A stretch of 64,000 nucleotides of DNA, from NCBI RefSeq assembly GCF_001718315.1, contig NZ_CP013362.1, forward strand, positions 186,001-250,000, in the 5' to 3' direction. How positions within the stretch are numbered: the first letter of the stretch is position 1; every line of letters begins with the position of its first letter. The stretch comes from Burkholderia diffusa. Lineage in GTDB: Bacteria > Pseudomonadota > Gammaproteobacteria > Burkholderiales > Burkholderiaceae. Below, one piece after another: positions 53,992 to 63,392 of this stretch. The position numbers and the translations under genes are program-made. The notes beneath the pieces are model-generated. The model had not been told where the DNA came from. It did not search any database and saw nothing but the letters and a program-made list of their open reading frames with translations.

Positions 53992-54576
53992 ATGTCAGTC
54001 GAACGTATTCAGCAACATTTTCGCGACAGCGCCGCGCTTCACGCCGAAGCGGCCGATGCGCTGTCGTTGCCGATCGCGGCCGCGGTCGACGCGATGTTCG
54101 CCGCGCTGGCGAACGGCAACAAGATCGTCGCATGCGGAGATGGCCCGTCGGCTGCCGCAGCGCACTACCTCGCCGTGTCGCTCGTCGGCGGTTTCGAGCG
54201 CGAGCGCCCGGGCCTGCCGGCGATCGCGCTGGCCACCGATGCGTCGCAGGGCGGTCTCACGGGGGCTGCCGCCGCCGATCAACTGTTCGCGCAGCAGGTG
54301 CGTGTGCTCGGGCAGACCGGCGACATTCTGCTGGTGCTCGACGCGAGCGGCGCGTCGCCGCGCGTGCTGGCCGCGATCGACGAGGCGCACGAGCGCGAGA
54401 TGGCCATCGTCGCGCTGACGGGCGGCGACGGCCACGCCGTCGCGGCCGCGCTGTCCGACACCGATATTCTGATCAGCGTGCCCGCCTCGCGCGCGGCGCG
54501 CGTCCACGAAGTCCATCTGCTGACCATCCACTGCCTGTGCGACGGCATCGACGCGATGCTGCTGGGTGAGGATTGA
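53992..54576 (+). CDS. diaA: SIS-domain protein, DiaA-like DnaA initiator-associating protein
   Basis: 194 residues starting MSVERIQQHFRDSAALHAEA; AGGA precedes the ATG at 53992. The SIS fold is seen from NGNKIVACGDGPSAAAAHYL, through FAQQVRVLGQTGDILLVLDASG to VPASRAARVHEVHLLTIHCL. DiaA binds DnaA and promotes orderly initiation at oriC; the same fold makes phosphoheptose isomerase (GmhA). The position after yraN and before dolP favours DiaA. It overlaps nothing and is followed 17 bp later by dolP. Confidence 0.85.
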   Translation: MSVERIQQHFRDSAALHAEAADALSLPIAAAVDAMFAALANGNKIVACGDGPSAAAAHYLAVSLVGGFERERPGLPAIALATDASQGGLTGAAAADQLFAQQVRVLGQTGDILLVLDASGASPRVLAAIDEAHEREMAIVALTGGDGHAVAAALSDTDILISVPASRAARVHEVHLLTIHCLCDGIDAMLLGED

Positions 54577-54593
54577 ACGAAGGAGAGCCGTCG

Positions 54594-55391
54594 ATGAATC
54601 AAAGCCGCGTCAAACAGACGCTCGTCAGAACCACGTTGCTCGCCGCGCTGACGGCGGGCCTCGCGATGTCGCTGCAGGGCTGCGTGCTCGGCGTGCTGGG
54701 GGCGGCGGCCGGCGGCGGCGCGCTGATCGCGACCGATCGCCGCACGCTCGGCGCGCAGACGGAGGATCGCGAGATCCAGGTCAAGTCGCTCACGCAGATC
54801 AACAACGGGCTGCCGGACCAGTCGCACGTGAACGTGACAGTGTTCAACCGCCGCGTGCTGCTGACGGGCGAAGTGCCGAACAACGCGTCGAAGCAGCGCG
54901 CGGAGGAAATCGTGCGCGGCATCAACAACGTGAACGGCATCGTCAACGAGCTGTCGGTCGAGCCGTCGTCGTCGCTGTCGTCGCGTGCGAACGACTCGTA
55001 CCTCGAAGGGCGCGTGAAGTCCGAGCTGATCGCGACGAAAGGGCTGTCGGCGAATTACTACAAGGTCGTCAGCGAGCGCGGCAACGTCTATCTGATGGGG
55101 CTCGTGACGGTCGACGAAGGCAATCGCGGTGCTGATGCGGCCAGCCAGGTGCCGGGCGTCGAGAAGGTCGTGAAGGTGTTCCAGTACATCCAGCCGCAGG
55201 ACGCGCAGGCATTGCAGGCCGCGTCGCCGAGCGGGGCGTCCGGCGCGCAGGCCGCCGCCGCACCCGCGGATGCCGCGACGGTCGGTGCGGTGCCCGATGC
55301 GTCGGTCCAGTCCACGCCGCTGCAACCGCCGGCGCCGATCTCGAATTCGTCGAGCGTGCATCCGGGCAATCCTAAGGCAACGCCGCAATGA
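54594..55391 (+). CDS. dolP: DolP (YraP)-like BON-domain outer-membrane lipoprotein
   Basis: 265 residues. The lipobox SLQGC (~35-39) follows the signal peptide, then a Gly/Ala-rich stretch. Two BON domains follow: one around ~60-130 (NVTVFNRRVLLTGEVPNN, VRGINNVNGIVNELSVEP) and one ~135-205 (YKVVSERGNVYLMGLVTVDE, QVPGVEKVVKVFQYI). The C-terminal ~65 residues are Ala/Pro/Ser-rich and longer than E. coli DolP (191 aa). DolP supports outer-membrane integrity and the BAM complex. AAGGAG precedes the ATG at 54594. The stop overlaps the cytochrome c start. Confidence 0.88.
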   Translation: MNQSRVKQTLVRTTLLAALTAGLAMSLQGCVLGVLGAAAGGGALIATDRRTLGAQTEDREIQVKSLTQINNGLPDQSHVNVTVFNRRVLLTGEVPNNASKQRAEEIVRGINNVNGIVNELSVEPSSSLSSRANDSYLEGRVKSELIATKGLSANYYKVVSERGNVYLMGLVTVDEGNRGADAASQVPGVEKVVKVFQYIQPQDAQALQAASPSGASGAQAAAAPADAATVGAVPDASVQSTPLQPPAPISNSSSVHPGNPKATPQ

Positions 55392-55747
55392 AATCGACGC
55401 AGATGAAGCTCAGGCAATGGATGGTGCAGGGCGCCGCAGTCGCGGCGCTCGCGGCCGGTGCGCTCGGCACGGCGCGGGCGGACGTCGGCGACGGTCTCAA
55501 GGTTGCGCGCGGCAATGCGTGCATGGGCTGCCACGCGGTGGACCGCAAGCTCGTTGGTCCGTCGTTCAAGGACATCGCCGCTCGCTACAAATCCGATCCG
55601 CAGGCCGTCGCGAAGCTGTCGAAGAAGGTGAAGGATGGCGGCTCCGGCGCCTGGGGCGCGATCCCGATGCCCGCGCATCCGCGCATGAGTGACGCGGATC
55701 TGCGCTCCGTGGTCGAATGGGTGCTGGCAGGCGCGCCGTCAAAGTGA
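55388..55747 (+). CDS. Periplasmic c-type cytochrome (c551/c552-like)
   Basis: 119 residues. Residues 1-~31 are a signal peptide (cleavage near TARA|DV). One haem site is CMGCH (Cys45, Cys48, His49), with Met94 in IPMPAHP as the likely axial ligand. This is the small class I cytochrome c type that carries electrons to periplasmic reductases or oxidases. The ATG overlaps the dolP stop, so it is the last gene of the yraN-diaA-dolP group; that link to envelope genes is not explained by known function. Confidence 0.93.
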   Translation: MKSTQMKLRQWMVQGAAVAALAAGALGTARADVGDGLKVARGNACMGCHAVDRKLVGPSFKDIAARYKSDPQAVAKLSKKVKDGGSGAWGAIPMPAHPRMSDADLRSVVEWVLAGAPSK

Positions 55748-55771
55748 CGCGTCGGGGTGACGGAATCCCTA

Positions 55772-55801
55772 TTGCCAAGCGCGGAAATGCATGTGTATGA
55801 T
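55772..55801 (+). promoter_or_regulatory. Promoter of tRNA-Ala
   Basis: TTGCCA (55772-55777) and TATGAT (55796-55801) with an 18-bp spacer, ending 11 bp before the tRNA 5' end. Confidence 0.7.
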
Positions 55802-55812
55802 GGTCGACTGTT

Positions 55813-55888
<76 letters not shown>

Positions 55889-55898
55889 ACGGAATTCG

Positions 55899-55928
55899 AA
55901 GGGCTCGGTCGCAAGACCGAGCCCTTTT
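55899..55928 (+). terminator. Terminator after tRNA-Ala
   Basis: GGGCTCGGTC (55901-55910) pairs with GACCGAGCCC (55915-55924) around GCAA, followed by TTTTT. It also separates the tRNA from the convergent gudD. Confidence 0.92.
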
Positions 55929-55956
55929 TGCTTTTCCGCGAGCCCGCCCCGCCGCA

Positions 55957-57354
55957 TCATCCCCGCCCGAAACTCGGCCGTTTCGGATCATACGTCCACC
56001 CCGGCACCAGATACCGCATCGCCATCGCATCGTCGCGCGCCGTGCCGCCGACTTGCTCGTACAACGCATGGGCCGCCTCGACCTGCGCCATGTCGAGTTC
56101 GATCCCGAGCCCCGGCCGCTCGGGCACGGCCACCTGGCCGCCCACGATCTCGAGCGGCTCGCGCGTGAGGCGCGCGTCGCCTTCCTGCCAGATCCAGTGC
56201 GTGTCGATCGCGGTAATGGTGCCTGGCGCCGCCGCGGCCGCGTGGGTGAACATCGCCAGCGACACGTCGAAATGGTTGTTCGAGTGCGAACCCCACGTGA
56301 GCCCCCAGTCGCGGCACAGCTGCGCGAGCCGCACCGAACCCTGCATCGTCCAGAAATGCGGATCGGCGAGCGGAATGTCGACGGCCTGCAGCCGCACCGC
56401 GTGATCCATCTGCCGCCAGTCCGTCGCGATCATGTTGGTCGCCGTCGGGATGCCGGTGGCTCGCCGGAATTCGGCCATCGTCTCGCGGCCCGAGTAGCCG
56501 GCTTCCGGGCCGCACGGATCCTCCGCATACGCGAGCAGATGACCTTGCCCGCGGCACAGCGCGACGGCCTCATCGAGCGACCACGCGCCGTTCGGGTCGA
56601 GCGTCGCGCGCGCGTCGGGAAAGCGCGCCTTGATCGCCGCGATCGCTTCCATCTCGTCCGCGCCGGCCATCACGCCGCCCTTCAGCTTGAAATCGGCGAA
56701 GCCGTAGCGCTCGACCGTGGCCTCGGCCTGCTGCGCGATCGCGGCCGGCGTAAGCGCAGCTTCATTGCGCAGTCGGAACCACGGATCGGCTGCGTGCGTC
56801 TGGTCGCGATACGGCAGGTCGGTGCGGCGCCGCTCGCCGATGTAGAACAGGTACGCGAGCATCGGCACGGCGTCGCGCTGCTGGCCTTCGCCGAGCAGCG
56901 CCGCGACGGGCACGTCGAGATGCTGGCCGAGCAGGTCCAGCAGCGCGGCCTCGATCGCGGTGATCACGTTGTCGAGCCGCAGGTTGATCTCGTGCGGCTG
57001 GCGCAGCACGGCCGCTTCCCCGGCCGACGTCACTTCGTGCCGGATCGTGCGTCCTGCCCCCGCGCCGGTGCCGGACAGCGCCGCGCGCACCGCGTTGAGC
57101 GTTGCCTGGTAGCGCCCGATCGACTGGCCGACCACGAGATCGGTCATCCGTTCGAGCGCCTGGCGGATGCCTTCGCCGCCCGGCACTTCGCCGACGCCCG
57201 TGTGGCCGCTGCTGTCGTCGAGGATCACGAGATTGCGCGTGAAATACGGTGCGTGCGCACCGCACAGGTTCAGCAGCATGCTGTCGCGGCCGGCGACGGG
57301 GATCACCTGCATGCGCGTGACGCGCGGCGTGCCGGCACGGCGGGATTCGGACAT
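55957..57354 (-). CDS. gudD: Glucarate dehydratase
   Basis: 465 residues of the enolase superfamily. It dehydrates D-glucarate (and L-idarate) to 5-keto-4-deoxyglucarate. Visible: [20 protein letters not shown] with the catalytic Lys, [19 protein letters not shown] (metal Asp), [20 protein letters not shown] (metal Glu), [12 protein letters not shown] and the catalytic His in [17 protein letters not shown] precedes the ATG at 57354. It lies 62 bp downstream of gudP in the same direction, making a gudP-gudD unit; a gar/gud regulator is not in the window. Confidence 0.96.
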   Translation of the reverse strand: MSESRRAGTPRVTRMQVIPVAGRDSMLLNLCGAHAPYFTRNLVILDDSSGHTGVGEVPGGEGIRQALERMTDLVVGQSIGRYQATLNAVRAALSGTGAGAGRTIRHEVTSAGEAAVLRQPHEINLRLDNVITAIEAALLDLLGQHLDVPVAALLGEGQQRDAVPMLAYLFYIGERRRTDLPYRDQTHAADPWFRLRNEAALTPAAIAQQAEATVERYGFADFKLKGGVMAGADEMEAIAAIKARFPDARATLDPNGAWSLDEAVALCRGQGHLLAYAEDPCGPEAGYSGRETMAEFRRATGIPTATNMIATDWRQMDHAVRLQAVDIPLADPHFWTMQGSVRLAQLCRDWGLTWGSHSNNHFDVSLAMFTHAAAAAPGTITAIDTHWIWQEGDARLTREPLEIVGGQVAVPERPGLGIELDMAQVEAAHALYEQVGGTARDDAMAMRYLVPGWTYDPKRPSFGRG

Positions 57355-57416
57355 CGGTTCGCTCCTGGTTCCGGTCGTGCGCGGGCCGCCGGACGCGCCG
57401 GCGCGGCCCGCGCGGT

Positions 57417-58757
57417 TCAGTTCAGCTCGACGCGGCGAATTTCGCCGACGACGAACAGATAGCAGATCACGGCGACGAGCGCATGCGCGACGACGTACAC
57501 CAGCGCGCCGTTGAACGAGCCGCTGCGGTCGACGATGTAGCCGATCGCGATCGGCGTCGTGATGCTGGAAAGATTGCCGCACGTGTTGAGCAGCGCGCCG
57601 CTCAGGCCGGCGATCTGGCGCGGCGCGGTGTCGGCATTGACGGCCCAGCCGAGTGCGCCGAGCCCCTTGCCGAAGAACGACAGCGCCATGAACAGCACGA
57701 CGAGCACGTGCGAATCGGTGTAGTTGCAGACGATCATCGACATCGACAGCAGCATGCCGATCACGATCGGCACCTTGCGCGCGACCGACAGCGACTGGCC
57801 GTGCTTGAGCAGCGCGTCCGACACGATGCCGCCGAGAATCCCGCCGAGGAACCCGCACACCGCCGGGATCGACGCGACGAGCCCTGCGTTGAGGATCGAC
57901 ATCCCGCGCGCCTGCACGAGATAGACGGGAAACCACGTGATGAAGAAGTAGGTGAGGGCGTTGATGCAGTACTGCGCGACGTATACGCCGACGAGCATCC
58001 GGTTCCTCAGCAGCGCCTTCACGTGCCGCATCGACGGGCCGCCGTCGCGCGCGCCGGTCGCCTGGTCGATGTTGACGAGCGCGCCGCCTTCGGCGAGGTA
58101 GTCGAGCTCGGCGCCGTTGATGCGCGGGTGCGCCTTCGGGTCGTACATCGTGCGGTTCCACACCAGCACGAACGCGAAGCCGAGCACGCCCATCACCGCG
58201 AACACCGACTGCCACCCGTACGCATGCACGAGCCAGCCCATCAGCGGCGCGAACACGACGGTCGCCGCGTACTGAGCCGCGTTGAAGATTGCCGACGCGG
58301 TGCCGCGCTCCACGGCCGGGAACCACGTGGACACGATCCGGCTGTTGGCCGGGAACGACGGCGCCTCGGCCGCGCCGACCAGAAAGCGCAACCCGAACAG
58401 CGTCGCGAATGCGGCCGCTCCGCCGAAGAAGCCGATGCCGCCCTGAAGCAGCGTGAACAGCGACCAGAAGAAGATGCTGAACGCATAGACGATGCGCGAC
58501 CCGAAGCGGTCGAGCAGCCAGCCGCCCGGCAGTTGCGCGACCACGTACGACCAGCCGAACGCCGAGAAGATGAAGCCCATCTGCACATGGCTCAGGTGCA
58601 TCGCGCGGGCAAGCGCCGGGCCCGCGATCGCGATCGCGGCGCGATCCGCGTAGTTGATCGTCGTGACCGCGAACAGCACGGTCAGCACGAGCCAGCGCAC
58701 GCGGGTGCGCCGGGCCGTTGCCGATGCGGACGCCGGCAATGCGTGAAGCGGATTCAT
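57417..58757 (-). CDS. gudP: D-glucarate/galactarate MFS permease
   Basis: 446 residues with twelve transmembrane helices. The anion:cation symporter subfamily pattern is clear: [48 protein letters not shown] and [20 protein letters not shown]. This matches GudP/hexuronate transporters. GGAGGAG precedes the ATG at 58757; 42 open upstream codons do not match the family. Adjacency to gudD supports glucarate uptake. It is divergent from the DUF2239 gene over a 291-bp gap. Confidence 0.94.
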   Translation of the reverse strand: MNPLHALPASASATARRTRVRWLVLTVLFAVTTINYADRAAIAIAGPALARAMHLSHVQMGFIFSAFGWSYVVAQLPGGWLLDRFGSRIVYAFSIFFWSLFTLLQGGIGFFGGAAAFATLFGLRFLVGAAEAPSFPANSRIVSTWFPAVERGTASAIFNAAQYAATVVFAPLMGWLVHAYGWQSVFAVMGVLGFAFVLVWNRTMYDPKAHPRINGAELDYLAEGGALVNIDQATGARDGGPSMRHVKALLRNRMLVGVYVAQYCINALTYFFITWFPVYLVQARGMSILNAGLVASIPAVCGFLGGILGGIVSDALLKHGQSLSVARKVPIVIGMLLSMSMIVCNYTDSHVLVVLFMALSFFGKGLGALGWAVNADTAPRQIAGLSGALLNTCGNLSSITTPIAIGYIVDRSGSFNGALVYVVAHALVAVICYLFVVGEIRRVELN

Positions 58758-58970
58758 GACTGTCTCCTCCGAAGGGCGGAAGGCGCCGTCGTGCGGCGGC
58801 GCGTCGGTGCGCGCGTTTTTTCGTGGTGGTCCTGCCGGCCGGCGGCCGGACGCCGATGCCGCGGAGGCGGGCGTCCGGATCATTCTGTCATGGCGAAATT
58901 CGCGCTTTCATGCCAATTGCTGACTTGATCGATTCAGGAATTGAATTGATTCGAGCACTCGGCATATTTT

Positions 58971-59012
58971 TACCCGGATGATATTGACAATCAATTTATA
59001 CCCGGATAAAAA
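58971..59012 (+). promoter_or_regulatory. Promoter flanked by twin TACCCGGAT repeats
   Basis: TTGACA (58984-58989) and TAAAAA (59007-59012), 17 bp apart, form a sigma-70-like promoter reading toward the DUF2239 gene. Identical TACCCGGAT repeats at 58971-58979 and 58999-59007 flank the -35 box, the second touching the -10 box, which is a typical repressor operator layout. The surrounding 58921-59015 is AT-rich. Confidence 0.6.
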
Positions 59013-59048
59013 TTGCGTCATTCCGATTTCTGCCCATGGGCGGCCACG

Positions 59049-59675
59049 ATGACGCTTTCCACCTTGCTTCCTTCCTACACGGCATTCGACGGTCATCGGC
59101 GCGTCGCGTCGGGTCCGCTTGCGACGGTGGCCGTCGCAATCCGGCAGGCGTACGGCGACACGATGTCCGGCTCGATCGTGATCTTCGACGACGCGACCGG
59201 CCGCTCGATCGACCTCGACCTGCGCGGCACGGCGGACGATATCCGCGCGCGTTACGCGGCAGTGCCGGGCGAGGCATCCGCGTCCGCCGGCGAGCAGGCC
59301 GGCGCGGCCGAGCAGCGCGGCCGCGGACGTCCGAAGCTCGGCGTCGTCGCACGCGAGGTCACGCTGCTGCCGCGTCACTGGGACTGGCTCGCTGCGCAGC
59401 CGGGCGGCGCGTCCGTCGCGCTGCGCAAGCTGGTGGAGGACGCGCGGCGCACGCACGCGGCGGCCGACCGGCGCCGCGACGCACAGACGCGCGCGTATCA
59501 CTTCATGTCGGCGATCGCGGGCGACCTGCCGAATTTCGAGGAAGCTGCGCGTGCGCTGTATGCGAACGACCTCGCGCGGATGGCAGAGCTGATCGCCCGG
59601 TGGCCGGACGACGTGCGCGACCATGCGCTCGTGCTGGCGCGTGGCGATCTGCCGCCGTCGACCGAAGACTGCTGA
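59049..59675 (+). CDS. DUF2239 family protein with ribbon-helix-helix-like segment
   Basis: 208 residues. The N-terminal ~70 residues (TAFDGHRRVASGPLATVAVA, VIFDDATGRSIDLDLRG) form a small beta-rich domain. A basic GRGRPKLG patch follows at ~91-98, then AREVTLLPRHWDWLAAQPGG with ASVALRKLVEDARR (~101-134), which reads as the strand-helix-helix of a ribbon-helix-helix DNA-binding unit. A helical tail completes it. DUF2239 is uncharacterised. The gene is 16 bp upstream of a carotenoid oxygenase gene and downstream of repeated operator-like sites, so a regulatory role is plausible (inference). The ATG at 59049 was preferred to an upstream ATT/ATG-like extension of 12 codons. Confidence 0.82.
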   Translation: MTLSTLLPSYTAFDGHRRVASGPLATVAVAIRQAYGDTMSGSIVIFDDATGRSIDLDLRGTADDIRARYAAVPGEASASAGEQAGAAEQRGRGRPKLGVVAREVTLLPRHWDWLAAQPGGASVALRKLVEDARRTHAAADRRRDAQTRAYHFMSAIAGDLPNFEEAARALYANDLARMAELIARWPDDVRDHALVLARGDLPPSTEDC

Positions 59676-59691
59676 TGGAGCACACGACGCA

Positions 59692-61029
59692 ATGACGACC
59701 TTCGAGCTGAACCGCGGCGCGATCGCGCCGGTCGCCGACGAAGTCGACCTCGTCGACCTGCGCGTGACCGGAACGATCCCGCCAGAACTTGACGGCACGT
59801 TGCTGCGCAACGGCCCGAATCCGCCGGGCGGCCGCTTCGAGGGCAATGACGTGCTGTCGTGGTGGCCGGAAGCGGCGATGCTGCACGCGATCGCATTCGA
59901 ACGCGGCCGCGCGGCCGGCTATCGGAACCGCTGGGCGCGCACGCGCCGCTGGGCCGATGTGCATGCGCCGGAGCAGGCGCCGCACCTGCCCGACACGAAT
60001 CCGAACGTGAACGTAGTGCAGCACGCCGGCGAATTGCTCGCGCTGGCGGAAGGCGGCGTGCCGCTCGCGATCACGGCCGCGCTCGACACGCTCGGTGCGC
60101 CGGCGCGGCATGCGGCGTTCGGCGGCGCGATGGCTGCCCATCCGAAGGTCGACCCGGTGACGGGCGAACTGATCCTGCTTCGCGCGGACTGGCGCGCGCC
60201 GTGGCTGCGCTACGGCGTCGCGGATGCGCAGGGCGTGCAGCGCGTCGACGTCGCCGTCGACCTGCGTGCGCCGTCGATGATGCACGACCTCGCGATCACC
60301 GAGACCCGCAGCTTGCTGCTCGATCTGAACGTCGGCTACGACTTCGCGATGCTGAAGCAGGGGCACCGGATGCCACTGCGCTGGCACGACGATCGCGACG
60401 CGCGGATCGGCGTGATCCCGCGCCACGGCGGCGACGTGCGCTGGTTCGGCATCGAGCCGTGCTTCATCCAGCATGTCGTGAACGCGTACGACTGCGATGC
60501 GTCGTGCATCGTGCTCGATGCGGTGCGCTATCCGTGGTTCCTGCGGCTCGACGCGCGCACCGGCCGCTTCGCCGACAACCCGGTCGGCGAGCTGTGGCGC
60601 TACGTGATCGATACCGCGAACGGGCTGATCGACGAGGGGCCGCTCGCCGACGGCGGCATCGAGCTGCCGCGCATCAACGAAAGCAGGACGGGGCGCCCGT
60701 ACCGCTATCTGTATGCGGTCGAGCAGCCGAACAACGCCGAGATGCGCGGTGTGATGCGCTTCGACCACGTGCGCGGCACGACGACACGCTTCGCGGTGCC
60801 GGCCGGCGACCAGAACGGCGAGCCGGTGTTCGTGCCGCGCCCGGGCGGCACCGACGAGGACGACGGCTGGCTGCTGGTGATGGTCTACCGCGCGGCGACG
60901 GACACGAGCGACGTCGTGATCCTCGATGCGCGCGCCATCGACGCGGCGCCGGTCGCGACGGTGCACCTGCCGCGCCGCGTGCCGGCCGGGTTCCACGGCG
61001 CGTGGGTGCCGCGCGAGCGTCGGCCGTGA
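59692..61029 (+). CDS. Carotenoid oxygenase (RPE65/CCD family)
   Basis: 445 residues. The four iron-binding histidines of the seven-bladed propeller are visible: His150 (AAHPKVDPVTGE), His198 (SMMHDLAIT), His261 (FIQHVVNAY) and His435 (GFHGAWVP). The N terminus GTLLRNGPNPPGGRFEGNDV is typical. Such enzymes split carotenoid or stilbene (for example resveratrol-type) double bonds; without carotenoid genes nearby, a plant phenylpropanoid substrate is possible for a Burkholderia. It follows the DUF2239 gene by 16 bp, likely one transcript. Confidence 0.92.
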   Translation: MTTFELNRGAIAPVADEVDLVDLRVTGTIPPELDGTLLRNGPNPPGGRFEGNDVLSWWPEAAMLHAIAFERGRAAGYRNRWARTRRWADVHAPEQAPHLPDTNPNVNVVQHAGELLALAEGGVPLAITAALDTLGAPARHAAFGGAMAAHPKVDPVTGELILLRADWRAPWLRYGVADAQGVQRVDVAVDLRAPSMMHDLAITETRSLLLDLNVGYDFAMLKQGHRMPLRWHDDRDARIGVIPRHGGDVRWFGIEPCFIQHVVNAYDCDASCIVLDAVRYPWFLRLDARTGRFADNPVGELWRYVIDTANGLIDEGPLADGGIELPRINESRTGRPYRYLYAVEQPNNAEMRGVMRFDHVRGTTTRFAVPAGDQNGEPVFVPRPGGTDEDDGWLLVMVYRAATDTSDVVILDARAIDAAPVATVHLPRRVPAGFHGAWVPRERRP

Positions 61030-61042
61030 GCGGCCGCGCGCG

Positions 61043-62209
61043 TCACTGCGCGCGCAGCGCGTCGACGATGTTCAGCCGCGCGGCGCGCATCGCCGGCAGG
61101 AACCCGCCGACGAGCCCCATCACGAGCGAGAACAGCAGCGTCTTCACGACGATCGCGGGTGTCAGTACGAAACGGAACGACAGGTCGGAGAAGGTCTGGA
61201 AGTTGGTCGTCGAGAACGACGCGAACTCCATCAGCGATGCGCACGCAAGCCCCGCGAGCCCGCCGACGAAGCCGAGCAGCAGCGCCTCCAGCAGGAACGC
61301 GGCGAGCACGTTCGCGCGCTTGAAGCCGAGCGCGCGCAACGTGCCGATCTCGGCGGTGCGGTTCGCGACTGACGCGTACATCGTGATCATCGCGCCGATC
61401 ATCGCGGCGATCGAGAAGATCGTCGACAGCGTGATGCCGAGGATGTTGATGAAGGTCGACAGCGCCTTCGACTGGTCGCCGTAAAACGTCTGCTCGCGCT
61501 TTGCTTCATCCGTCAGCCGCGGGTCGACGTCGATGTCGGCCTTGAAGCGCGCGAAGCCGTCGGCGCTCGGGATGCGCAGCACCATCGACGAATAGCTGGT
61601 GCGCCGGAACGACTGCATCAGCTGGTCGACGTCGCCCCAGATCTCCGAATCGAAGCCGCTGCCGCCCGCGTCGAAGATGCCGACGACGGTCCAGTCGCGC
61701 TGCGCGAAATGCAGGCGGTCGCCGAGCTGCGTGCCGCTGAAGCCTTTCGCGATTGCGCTGCCGACGACGATCTCCGACGAGCCCGGCGCGAACGTGCGGC
61801 CGGCCACGAGCTTCACGCGCGGGCGCAGCGCGAGGCCGGCCGGCGACACGCCGCGGATCACGACGTTCGACGGCTTGCCGGTCGACGTCTTCACGAGCGA
61901 GATCAGCACGACGGCTTCCTTCGACACCCGCGGCCGGCCGTCGGGGCCGAGCGCCACGGCCGGATGCATCTCGAGCGCGTTGGCCTGCTGATGGTCGATC
62001 GCACTCTGGATCTCGGTTTCCGCGCCCTTGCGGATCACCACGACGTTGTCCGGTTCGCCGGTCGACACGAGCGTCTGCGTGAGCCCCGCGTCGAGCATCT
62101 GCACGGTCGCGAACACGAAGATCACCAGCGCCATCCCGCCTGCGGTGAGCGCGGTGGTGAGCCGGCGGGTCCACAGGTTGCGCGCGATGTAGGTGAGCGG
62201 AATCGTCAT
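61043..62209 (-). CDS. ABC transporter permease (FtsX/MacB-like), distal
   Basis: 388 residues. One N-terminal membrane helix (LTTALTAGGMALVIFVFATV), a periplasmic domain (~45-260) and three C-terminal helices with the FtsX signature around AEIGTLRALGFKRANVLAAF. It ends GGFLPAMRAARLNIVDALRAQ, the standard motif of MacB/LolC-type permeases. It is the second permease of an exporter operon that runs from the ATPase (64000) to here. It uses mechanotransmission rather than classical import. The cargo is unknown. Confidence 0.92.
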   Translation of the reverse strand: MTIPLTYIARNLWTRRLTTALTAGGMALVIFVFATVQMLDAGLTQTLVSTGEPDNVVVIRKGAETEIQSAIDHQQANALEMHPAVALGPDGRPRVSKEAVVLISLVKTSTGKPSNVVIRGVSPAGLALRPRVKLVAGRTFAPGSSEIVVGSAIAKGFSGTQLGDRLHFAQRDWTVVGIFDAGGSGFDSEIWGDVDQLMQSFRRTSYSSMVLRIPSADGFARFKADIDVDPRLTDEAKREQTFYGDQSKALSTFINILGITLSTIFSIAAMIGAMITMYASVANRTAEIGTLRALGFKRANVLAAFLLEALLLGFVGGLAGLACASLMEFASFSTTNFQTFSDLSFRFVLTPAIVVKTLLFSLVMGLVGGFLPAMRAARLNIVDALRAQ

Positions 62210-62219
62210 CGGCGGCAGC

Positions 62220-63374
62220 CTACCCGATCGCCCGCAGGCCTTCGACCACGCGCACGCGCGCCGCCTGCCACGCCGGCACGAGCGCGGCCGCGAGGCCGAC
62301 CGCGACCGAGCACGCGGCCTGCAGCGCCATCGTTTCGGTCGACACCTTGAACACCGGGAAGATGCCGCCCGCGGCCTGCTTGAAGATGCTCGCGGCCGGC
62401 GGCGTCGCGAGCATCCCGAGCCCGCCGCCCGCCACCGCGATCACGACCGATTCGCCGAACACGATCAGCGCGAGAAAGCCGGGGCCGAAGCCGAGCGCCT
62501 TCAGCGTCGCGTATTCGGCGGTGCGTTCGCGCGCGCTCATCGCCATCGCGTTCGCCATCACGGCCATGATGATCAGGATCACCACGTACGACACGACGCG
62601 TATCGCCGCGATGATCTGGTTCGACATCGCGACGAAGCCGAGCTGGAACGCCTGCTCGGTCTCGGTCAGCGTCTCGGCGAGCGAGTTCTTGAACTCGGCG
62701 TCGACGTTGCGCGCGATCGCGGCGCCGTCGTCCGGGTTCGCGACGCCGAGCACGAACACGCCGACCTGGTCGGCCTGCTTCGGCGTGCGCTTGCGCACCG
62801 TCTCGTTCAGGTAGTCCCAGTGGAACACCAGCTGGCGCGTGATCGTCGAGTCGTCGCGGCCATCGAGGATGCCGCGCACGACGAAGTCCCACGTGCCCGG
62901 ATAGATCGTGCCTTTCAGCGGAATCACGTCGCCGACCTTGAAGCCGAACTGCGTCGCGAGCTGGCGCCCGACGAGGCAGCCGCGGCGGTCGCGGTCGTAG
63001 TCGGCGCGCTGCTGCGCCGGCAGGATGAATTCGGGATACAGGTCGAGGTAGTTCTCCGACACCGCGAAGCTCGCGAAGAAGTTCTTCGGATCGCGGTAGA
63101 TGCCGCCGAACCAGTTCGAGCGCACCACGGCCGTCACGCCGTCGACGCCGCGGATCCGGTTCTCGTAGCTGACCGGCAGCGGGAACACGAGCGAGATCGC
63201 GTTGCGCGTGACGAGCCGGCCGCTGGAGGCGGCGGCCGCGCCCGCGTACCAAGCGTCGACGACGGTGTGCAGCAGCCCGAACGCCAGCACCGCGATGGTC
63301 AGCCCGAGCACGGTCAGCAGCGTGCGCAGCCGGTGCCGCAGCGCATTGCGCGCGATCAGCTTCAGCACGTACAT
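62220..63374 (-). CDS. ABC transporter permease (FtsX/MacB-like), proximal
   Basis: 384 residues with the same layout: helix 1 RTLLTVLGLTIAVLAFGLLH, a periplasmic domain with SGRLVTRNAISLVFPLPVSY and FGFKVGDVIPLKGTIYPGTW, and three C-terminal helices with AEYATLKALGFGPGFLALIV, ending PAWQAARVRVVEGLRAIG. It lies 18 bp after the ATPase gene and 10 bp before the second permease. Two distinct permeases with one ATPase match a heterodimeric LolCE-like or DevC-like arrangement. No membrane fusion protein is seen in the window. Confidence 0.92.
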   Translation of the reverse strand: MYVLKLIARNALRHRLRTLLTVLGLTIAVLAFGLLHTVVDAWYAGAAAASSGRLVTRNAISLVFPLPVSYENRIRGVDGVTAVVRSNWFGGIYRDPKNFFASFAVSENYLDLYPEFILPAQQRADYDRDRRGCLVGRQLATQFGFKVGDVIPLKGTIYPGTWDFVVRGILDGRDDSTITRQLVFHWDYLNETVRKRTPKQADQVGVFVLGVANPDDGAAIARNVDAEFKNSLAETLTETEQAFQLGFVAMSNQIIAAIRVVSYVVILIIMAVMANAMAMSARERTAEYATLKALGFGPGFLALIVFGESVVIAVAGGGLGMLATPPAASIFKQAAGGIFPVFKVSTETMALQAACSVAVGLAAALVPAWQAARVRVVEGLRAIG

Positions 63375-63392
63375 CGCGCGCGCTCCCGTCCG

